A program made the translations under genes and the position numbers. A DNA stretch of 64,000 nt from Cryptomeria japonica (lineage: Eukaryota; Streptophyta; Pinopsida; Cupressales; Cupressaceae): the NCBI RefSeq assembly GCF_030272615.1, contig NW_026728903.1, positions 462,501 through 526,500 on the forward strand, given 5' to 3'. Below the pieces are notes generated by a model, which was not told the origin of the DNA, did no database searches, and was given only the letters and a program-made list of their open reading frames with translations. Within the stretch, counting starts at the first letter, position 1. Each line of letters starts with the position of its first letter. Positions 55,628 through 64,000 of this stretch are shown here, in pieces.

Positions 55628-58600
55628 TACTTCCCCTTGATGCTGAGAGGGCTGACAATCTTATCTCGTAGTGCTATAAACTGAGCTTTCGCAACCGCTT
55701 TGGTGAATATATCTGCTAGCTGATCTTGGGTGTTGATGTGCTTCAATTCGACATCCTTCTTTTGCACCAAATCTCGTATGAAGTGATATTTCAAATCAAA
55801 ATGCTTAGTTCTGCTATGATGAACCGGATTCTTAGCTAACTTGATGGCACTCACATTGACACAATAAATTACTGTAGGCTGAATTTGTTTTTCTCCAATT
55901 TCTTCCAAAACTTTTATGAGCCAAAGGGCTTGTGTACCTGCTGAGGTAATTGCAACATACTCTTCTTCTATAGATGAGAGGGCAACAATACTTTGTTTTT
56001 TTGAGCTCCAGGTAATCAAACCAGAACCAAAAGAAAAACAATTTCCAGATGTAGATTTACGGTCATCCATACTACCTCCCCAATCTGAATCACTAAAGAC
56101 TACAAGATTGAACTTTTCAGAAGAGTAGTAATGAATACCAAAACTTGAATTCCCTTTCACATACCTCAAAATCCTCTTGGCTACCTTCATATGTATTTCA
56201 GATGGATTTGTCATATACCTTGAAACAAGTGAAACTGAATAGGCAATATCAGGCCTCGTGTGGGTTAGAAACATCAAGCTCCCCACAATACTTCTGTAAG
56301 TTGTCTCATCAACTAAATCAGCACCATCATCTCTACATAAAAAATCTCCATGAGCACTTGGAGTGGAGGCAGGGTTACAATCAGTCATATTAAATTTCTT
56401 CAGCATATCCTGTGCATACTTTCTTTGACAAATGAAAATCTCATCCTTACTTTGATAAACCTCCATTCCTAGAAAATATTTCGTTAGACCAAGATCTTTC
56501 ATCTCAAATTCTTTCATCATAGCAGTTTTGAATTCATCTTTCATCTTAGAACTACTACCCATATACAAAAGATCATCAACATACAAACTTATGATAAGAA
56601 TATCAGTACCTTCGTGTTTGTAGTAAAGGGTAGGATCACTCTTACTTCTCTGGAAGCCATTCTCCTGAAAATATCCATCAATCCTGGCATACCACGCTCT
56701 TGGTGCTTGCTTGAGGCCATACAAAGCCTTCTTCAACTTGTAGACATAATTATCTTTGCCTTCCACTTCAAAACCTTGTGGCTGCTCCACATACACTTCC
56801 TCTTCTAAGTACCCATTCAAGAAGGCACTTTTCACGTCCATATGATGTATGCTCCACTTCTTCTGAGCTGCTAATGAAATCAGCATTCTTATGGTCTCTT
56901 GTCTTGCTACTGGTGCAAATGTCTCTTCATAATCAATTCCATACTTTTGTGTGAAGCCTTTAGCAACTAATCTTGCCTTGTGTCTTTCAACACTCCCATC
57001 ACTGTTAAACTTGGTCTTGTAGACCCATTTGGTGCCAATCCTTTTTTTGTCATGTGGAAGTTCTATTAACTCCCAAGTATCATTCTTGTGAATGGAATCC
57101 ATCTCTTCTTCCATGGCTTTCACCCAAACCTCATTAGTACATGCATCTTCAAAACATGATGGTTCAAAATCAGCCTTGGCTAATAAAGCAAAATTCACTG
57201 TCTCACCTATTGGGTTTTCTTCATGTACTTGATTTCCACTCTTTTGGTAGATATCACTCAATCTCCTTACTTTCCTTGTAGAACTTGGAGAAGAAGCTGG
57301 ACTTGAACTTGGTACTAAAGAACTTGATGAAGGATTGCTTAGTGGAGTTAAACCATTGGATATAGAAACATTAGTTGGCTGCTCGTGATCAATATCAGCA
57401 ATTATATCATCATTCAAAATAGATTTTGGCTTCTCAACATGGCCTTTTTTATGACCATAAACTCCCCCTTCATCAAAAATCACATCTCTTGAGACAATAA
57501 GCTTGTTAGTGAGGGGATTATACAATCTATAAGCCTTGCTTTTCTCACTATACCCAATAAAAATACATGACTCGCTCTTTGCATCTAACTTCTGTCTATT
57601 CTGATCAGGTACATGCACATAAGCCAAACAACCAAAAACTTTGAAATGATTAACATTAGGCCTTTTACCATACCAAGCTTCATAAGGAGTCATCTTTTCT
57701 AGTGCACTGGTGGGGCTACGGTTGAGGATGTACACCGCTGTAGCAACTCCATCTCCCCAATAAGAATTGTTCAATCCCTTGGTTTGTAACATGCACCTTG
57801 CCATTTCAACCACAGTACGATTCTTCCTTTCAGCTACTCCATTCTGTTGAGGTGTGTATGCAGTAGTAAGTTGCCTCTTGATGCCATTAAAATCACAATA
57901 ACTTTGGAAAGCCTTGAAGTAAAACTCTCCTCCACGATCAGTCCTTAAACATTTGATCTTGCACCCTTTCTCATTTTCCACAAGGGCTTTAAACTTCTTG
58001 AATGTATCCAAGGCTTCATCTTTGGCCTTCAAAAAATATACCCAACAATTTCGTGAGTAATCATCAATAAAAGTAATGAAATATGATGACTTACCCAAAC
58101 TCTTAGTCTGCATAGGACCACATATATCCAAATGAACAAGCTGAAGTGGGTGATGAGCTCTCCATGCATTGCCCTTTGGAAACTTTTCTCTTGCATGCTT
58201 TCCTTTAGCACAACCTTCACAAACCTCCTTGTGTTCCTCAACCTTGGGCAAACCAGAAACTAATGCATGTGAGGTTATAAACTTCAAACTATGAAAATTT
58301 AAATGCCCATACCTGAGATGCCATAACCAACTTGAATCCTCATAAGCCATATTTGCCAAACTGTTGTTATGTTCACCAAACCTCAAGGGGAACATCCTAT
58401 TTCTTGTCATAGGAACAACAGTGATCACCCTATTATCCTTATTCTTATCATAGATAGTACAAGTCTTATTCTCAAAGACTACTTTATAATTTTTCTCACA
58501 TAGCTGCCCAACACTTAACAAATTGTGCTTCAATTGTGGAGTATAATAAATATCATGAATACTCTTTATACCTTCTTTTGTTTGGACCTCCATAGCTCCT

Positions 58601-59703
58601 TTGGCAGCAACCTCCAATGATTTATCATCACCAAGCTGGATCTTGGATTTGAAACTTCCATCCTTTGTTGAGAACAGCTTCTTATTCCCTCTCATATGGT
58701 TAGAGCATCCAGAATCTAGGTACCAAACATCTTTACTAGTATTTTCACCCTTGGCATAAGATAAAAATAAGTGATCAGGAGGATTGTCACTACTTTCTTG
58801 AGCATAGTTAGCACTTTTACCTTCTTTCAATCTGTATTCTCTTTCAAAGTGGCCATACCTATTACAATGGTAACATTGAACATTTCTCTTATCAAATCTT
58901 CCTCTACCTCTTCCTCTGAAACCACCACTTCCTCTTGAGCCACTTCTTCCTCTACCTCTTGAAGAATTTTGGCTTTGCCCTTTACCTTGGTCTTGATTGA
59001 TTTTGGCACTACTGCTGCTTGCATCTTCATTTTTTGTGATTAACAATTTAGAGGAAAATGCTTTCTCTACACCTTCAAAAGAATCTTTCAATCTTTCTTC
59101 ATGAGACATCAGGGATCCAACCAGTTGATCAAACTATAGTTTTGTCAAATCCTTGCTTTCTTCTATGATTATTGCTACATGATTCCATCTGGGTGTCAAA
59201 GATCTCAATACCTTTTTAATCAAAACTTCATTGCTTATAATTTCTCCAAGTGTAGCCATTTTATTGACCACATCTTTGACTCTGACACAATAATCACTTA
59301 TACTTTCAGCTTCTTGCATCTTCAAATTCTCGAACTCTCGCTTCAATGTCTGAAGCTTGACCACTTTAACTTGATCACTACCCTGGTAAGCTTCTTGTAG
59401 AGTCTTCCAGGCATCTTTGGCAGTTGTTGCTCCTGATATTCTTGGAAATAAGCTCTTATCAAGAGCTATCTGAATGTGAAACAAAGCTTGAGCATTCTTT
59501 TTCCTTGCTTCCTTTCTTGCTGTTCTTTCATTGGCTGTAAGGGCATTCCAATCAGTTGGCTCTTCATAACCTGATTCAATAATCTCCCACAAATCTTTTC
59601 CAATCAAAAAGGTCAGCATCTTAATGCACCAATAATCATAATCATTCCCATCAAATTCTGGAACGGGCATATGGTTAGAATTCGACATGATTAACTTTGG
59701 CAA
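55615..59703 (-). pseudogene. Copia F gag-pol, one reading frame broken by a single TAG
   Basis: Starts at 59703 or 59688 (MSNSNHMPVPEFDGNDYDYW). A TAG at 59134-59136 separates the first 189 residues from the remaining 1164, all in the same frame. Numbered from the M at 59109: zinc knuckle 79-92 ([14 protein letters not shown], last Cys changed to Tyr); protease DSG at 132; integrase with [26 protein letters not shown] and NGVAERKNR, all catalytic residues present; RT with [11 protein letters not shown] and YVDDLLYMG; RNase H with [11 protein letters not shown] and SSIEEEYVA, but CVNVSA where CDNxSA is usual, so one catalytic Asp is Val. Nearly intact, yet probably unable to transpose alone. 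Confidence 0.93.
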
Positions 59704-59757
59704 AATTCCAACAATAAAACTTTAACCCAAAACAATTTTACCTGCTCTGATACCACT

Positions 59758-60238
59758 TGTAGAATTTTGAACCTGACCTATCCTCTCTGAACCAATTGAT
59801 TAGCAAACAATAACAGCAAAAAGAAGAAAACACCAATATCTTTATTGAAGCTTAATTAAAAAATTACATAGAGGCTATATATATAAAGAATTTGCAGTCT
59901 AGAAGAATAAATAATAACTGCAGTTCTAAATATATTCCTAGCTTTGCATGGAAAGCTACTAAGGCTCTCAAACTAAAAAAAGCAAACTACTCCCTAAATT
60001 AAGAATACAATAAGTGCATGCACAACATGCTTTATTTACTAAAAACAAACTCATGCAAAAAGCAAAACTAAAAATAGTCCTAAGGATTCATGCATGTTGG
60101 AGTACATGCTTTATTTGCATGAATCAACAAAAAAAACTATTAACTAAAAATAGCTTATGCATGGTGATGAATGGATAGCTTCATGTCCAAACTGGAGTTG
60201 CATGGAGCTGCATGCTAGAGCAGCATCACTTATCAACA
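59758..60238 (-). repeat. Copia F 5' LTR
   Basis: Near-identical partner of 55147-55627, followed by the second ATTAT. Confidence 0.93.
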
Positions 60239-60243
60239 ATTAT

Positions 60244-62447
60244 TTCAAATTTTAATAAGACAACTCATATGTAATTGATTGAGATATATTTTTGAAAAAT
60301 AAATAAATAAATAATGAATATTGTTTTGATATATTTAAAAAATACATAATTTGTAGATTTGAAATACAAGAATGCCTATTGGACATCATGGTACGATAGC
60401 CATTAGAGATATAAACATTACAAAATAGTCTTTTAAGAAAAAAATTAAATTCTGAACTTTTAAAAATAGAATCAAGTCAATATTAAGTATTCAAATTGAT
60501 CGGTCATGTCTTTGTTGATGCTACAACTCTTGCCAGGAAAAATGAGTCCCAAGGATAATGATGTCTTGGAAGTAGAAGATGATGCTTGAAACGTTTAACT
60601 TCCTACTTCTTTGAGGTACTTCTATAGGTCTCTCGTCATGTTTTATATATCTCAATTTGTGTAGGCTGGTTCTTTTTCAGGTTTTGTATGTGGTTTTATG
60701 TTCAACGTTTGGCTCCTCTCAGGGCTACTCAATGGTTGAGCATGGCTCCCACTTCTTATCTGCATTCATAAATCTTCGGCCCATTGTGCTATGTTTTCTT
60801 CTGTTCAATTGTTGAGCTTTTCTCCCGTCATCCAAGGCTTGTTATACACTTATAGTTTCATGTTCGAGGTTGAGCTAGTCTCCCCTACTAGGCTAATTAT
60901 GATTTTTTTGTGTGATACGAAGATAAAATTAGTAGACTTGTAGTGAAGAATATATAATTATATCTTTTAATAACTATGGAGAGGAAGAGGGCGCACCTAT
61001 AATGCAACAGTGTGGAAAGGAAGAAGAAGCCTCAGGTATGGGCAGACGCTTTAGACTGAATATTTTCTTGAGAATAGGTTTCCACTACCAAAGAAACAAC
61101 GTCATGTGTCAGAATGGGCATTTAAAATATACATTGGGTGGACACGTGCTTTCCCTCTTCCTCCTTCCTAACCCTACAAAGGAAATAATAACTTTTTGAG
61201 AGCTCGTAGGACCATCTTGAATTTTGACACTTTCATCAAGGTCTGAGAGCTCACGGGATTTCCTTGGATTTTGATATTCTAATCAAGGTTTTAATGTAGG
61301 AAAAGACATGGTGTCTTTGAGAAAAAACAAGGGTTTCAAATAAAGTTGGCCCATCTTTCCTATTGAAGAGATTTTCTAATATGGGATTTCCAAATCAAAA
61401 CAAATTTTAGGGGTTTTCTCATCACTTTCATTCTCATGATTTTCCCAAAAGCTTAGTCGAAATTGCATGGGCAAGTCACCACTCTAATTGAAAAAATGCT
61501 TTTTATTGGTTCACTAGAAAAGGTTGCAAAAATAGAGTTTCTTCAAGGCAAATGAATGTTTCGACTAGGGAAATACCCCTCTCAACCATTTTTGGATGCC
61601 AAATCCTGGATACTTATTCCTACAATTTCTTTGATCAATCCTCCTCTAGAATTTACAAGTAAAGACCTTTAACAAAATACCCTTTTCGTACATTTTGGGG
61701 AAGGACCACATCTCTTTAGCCCTTCTAGAATGTATTTTTGGAGAATGGTATGCATCTTGTTTCTTTCATCTTTTCTCAACCGATTTCTTTGTAGTAGTCT
61801 TTAATTCATATGAAGCTAAAATGAAATTCTTAGCAATTCATATCACTAGATAACAACAAATTATTGATAGTTCAACCATAGAAACCCTTATCCACTTTTG
61901 CATTGGCACACCACCATTTCTTCTTGGGTTTCCTTACTTGGCATCCCACTGGAATTTTCAGATCCGCAAAATACTTTGGGCACAAATTCCTTGGAACTTT
62001 TGTTCACATGAGTCATTATTGTTAGTCACCAAAGCCTCAACACCAGTAGAAACTATTGTGTTGAGGCTTATTGAGGCCATTATGAAACTAAAATACTCCT
62101 ATAGCTAATGTAGTATGACACAAAGTTGATGAAAAACCACATAGTAAGAAAGGAAGACACAAAACCCATGTAGATCATAAAACATCAGCCATTCCATTTT
62201 TTAGGTCAATAAAATTAAAATTCATGAAGCCCTAGTGACTCTGGAAGTCTCAGACTCCTATCTCCTCAACAACAGAGTATTGCCCTTTGTGCCAAGTTGA
62301 TTATTCATGCCATTTTTTGGCAATGAAGCCTAGAAGATTATTATCAAACATTGTATTTCTTCCAATTTTCCTATTGCCTGGTCAACTTGGAAGGGGTATT
62401 AATTTTTAAACCCTTTTGGTTATAAATGATGTTGTTCACATCAAGGT
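60244..62447. other. Intergenic, no gene recognised
   Basis: AT-rich. Around 60700-60890 a short phrase (TTGAGC..GGCTCCC, TTGTTGAGCTTTTCTCCCG, GGTTGAGCTAGTCTCCCC) recurs four times, loosely like the 3' part of some plant LINEs, but with no RT sequence. Small ORFs (for example 61002-61199) have no motif. Confidence 0.4.
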
Positions 62448-63148
62448 TGTTGGGAAAATTGTGTTGTACACCTTGCATAATAATTTTTTATTGATGTATT
62501 ATTTTATTATTGTGTGAGGTGGATATGGAATTATATTGTAATATTATATTTTATTGTTGCACCTAGGAGCACCTAGATGGATGTGCAACATGTAGAGATT
62601 CCCTTGGAATATTCTTGTAACCACTTGATGAGTTGTATTGACACATTTATATTATTATATTTTATTTATTTAATATTGGGGAATGTAATTGTGATGAAGT
62701 ACCCAATATTAAATGTGGTTGAAGGGTAGGTAGGAAAAATATTATATTTTATTGTCACATGGTTTTGGGCACTTGGTGGTTTTGTGGGAGCTTGTGTTTA
62801 TAAAAGCACCACAAGGATAGTTGTTTGGGTTGGTCAATTAGCCAGGTTAGCATTTGTGGATGTTGGAAGCATGGCATGGGATGTGTGGATTCATGCTTGT
62901 TATGGCTGGGTTTTCAAAATCTTTCCATAGTTGTACTGTAATGGATGCATTGCTGATAATACATGATGGATAATGCTTTTGGAGGCTGGGTTTTTCCCTC
63001 AGGAGAGTTTTCCCAGGATGTATCTTGTGTCATATTTTCATCGGTGTGTTATCTATTCTTTGCATGTGGATTCTATGTGTTGATTTGATTAAGATCTCAA
63101 TTGGGTTATGTCGAAATTGTCATAAAGTTGGCTGCAAGTTTCCTTTCA
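62448..63148 (+). mobile_element. 5' LTR of element G, running off the window
   Basis: TGTTGGGAAAATTGTG...GTTTCCTTTCA, 701 bp, with TATAAAAG at 62799-62806, followed two bases later by the primer site. The partner LTR and coding region lie beyond the window, so the superfamily cannot be told. Confidence 0.75.
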
Positions 63149-63150
63149 AG

Positions 63151-63162
63151 TGGTATCAGAGC
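63151..63162 (+). promoter_or_regulatory. Element G primer-binding site
   Basis: TGGTATCAGAGC, complement to the initiator-Met tRNA 3' end, two bases after the LTR. Confidence 0.85.
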
Positions 63163-64000
63163 TATTTGGTTTTATGGTGTTATAACTATAGATGTCGAAT
63201 CGATGAATGTATGTAAGAATGAAAGACAGGACAAGATATGAGGGTTTGTTGCAGGTTGTGGGTTGCAGATTTGAGGGCATTTGTTGCAGATCTAGTGATA
63301 AAAAATTGTTTCAAAATGGGTTTCCATTGATTTGCATTTTGGGTTTTTGGGGGTGAATTTTCATATTTGACCCCATGGGACAAAACGGACCTCGTGGATG
63401 TGATCAAGGAAGCTGGGAGACAAATTTTTATATATCTCGACCCATTTTGATGATAGTGATTTGAGTTTGAAAATAAAATTTAGCCCGACGGTCGAATGGA
63501 TTGGGTTGTTATAAAAAAATAACAATAAAAAAATATTTTATCTGCATGATAAAACTCGATAAAATATTATTTGCCATGTTTGTTTATATGCCAGCGGGAT
63601 TTGTGGGGTGGGCCCAACCAGTGTGCTCCATTCAAAAAATGATTTTTATTAAAAATTTTGAAAATATATTTGTTGGCATATTGATAGATAATAAAAATGA
63701 TTTTTGTGGCATATTGGCAAAATATTTTTGGAATCCATGCTTGCATTTATAACCTAATTGGTTGTTTTTCTTCAGTGGAGCATAACTTTGGCATATGGTG
63801 TCAATTTTTTGACTTGTTATAGTCGTTGAAAAGGTGATTCAGTTTACTTCATCGTGGTATGATTGCTTTATAAAGATTTTGTTTTTTGAGCAGTGAAATG
63901 TCAGCTAGAAGTCAGAGTTACCTTGATGGATTTGAGAGGTCGTAACTTGACCATATAGATTTGGATTTTGGACTTCGAATAGTCGACATAAAGCTCTTCG
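63163..64000 (+). other. Element G leader, truncated by the window end
   Basis: No long ORF up to the window edge, as in other long LTR-element leaders. The short frames at 63186-63407 (minus) and 63501-63752 (plus) have no motif. Confidence 0.5.

Larger units (their letters stand above)
55147..60238 (-). mobile_element. Copia F, full-length and young
   Basis: LTRs 55147-55627 and 59758-60238 are both 481 bp and differ at about five positions by eye (about 1 percent). On the minus strand the ends are TGTTGATAAGTGATGC and CAAAATTCTACA. A perfect TSD, ATTAT, lies at 55142-55146 and 60239-60243. Primer site GCTCTGATACCA at 59744-59755. The total of 5.09 kb fits an intact Ty1/copia element. It is the most recent insertion in the window by LTR divergence, and lies 454 bp from the BAHD stop codon. 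Confidence 0.96.

Overview
The window looks like nuclear DNA of a seed plant with a large, repeat-rich genome. A gymnosperm or conifer is my best guess, at low confidence. The reasons are AT-rich sequence, one plausible intact host gene in 64 kb, several Ty1/copia LTR retrotransposons primed by initiator-Met tRNA, deep nesting, and an amine-acyltransferase-like BAHD gene. No bacterial or organellar features were seen.

Most of the window (2952-49368) is one nest of transposons, resolved here by matching LTR pairs and target-site duplications (TSDs). The outermost layer is copia A (minus strand, TSD GGAGG), which landed inside a decayed plant-mobile-domain (PMD, MAIN-like) coding frame. That frame runs on without a shift from 2951 to 49374. 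Copia D (10265-48874, minus, TSD ATTAC) landed in the right LTR of A. It keeps gag and protease, but its integrase, RT and RNase H are replaced by an unrelated coding stretch. Inside D sit a solo LTR (10768-12294, TSD GTATG), a DNA transposon T (12852-39079) and a non-autonomous LTR element E (39464-46294). Inside a GA-rich array of T sit a second solo LTR (22461-23954, TSD GAGTG), copia B (24053-28974) and copia C (29317-36095, TSD AGAGG). Nesting is therefore four levels deep.

T is the most unusual object. It has 26-bp terminal inverted repeats beginning GTGCACAAAGATGG and clustered subterminal motifs around AGCGYGTACG at both ends. It carries a convergent pair of genes: a DDE-type, probably transposase, gene (18573-21255, minus) and a multi-exon gene whose exons are almost all phase 0 (13250-15808, plus). 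Between the genes is a 359-bp tandem array. Without its nested insertions T would be about 13 kb. I cannot place it in a named superfamily. E is the second: an LTR element without pol that carries a coiled-coil/zinc-knuckle protein and an uninterrupted 1017-residue ORF of unknown function.

Right of the nest lie the rest of the PMD pseudogene, a LINE reverse-transcriptase fragment, a long AT-rich stretch with no gene, and the host gene: a two-exon BAHD acyltransferase (53316-54693) with a TATA box and an altered DFGWG motif. A young, nearly intact copia (F, 55147-60238, TSD ATTAT, LTRs differing at about 5 of 481 positions) lies 454 bp downstream. The window ends in the 5' LTR and primer-binding site of another element (G, 62448 onward). 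Premature stops in the decayed elements are mostly TAG at glutamine positions, as expected from CAG to TAG deamination of methylated CHG sites.
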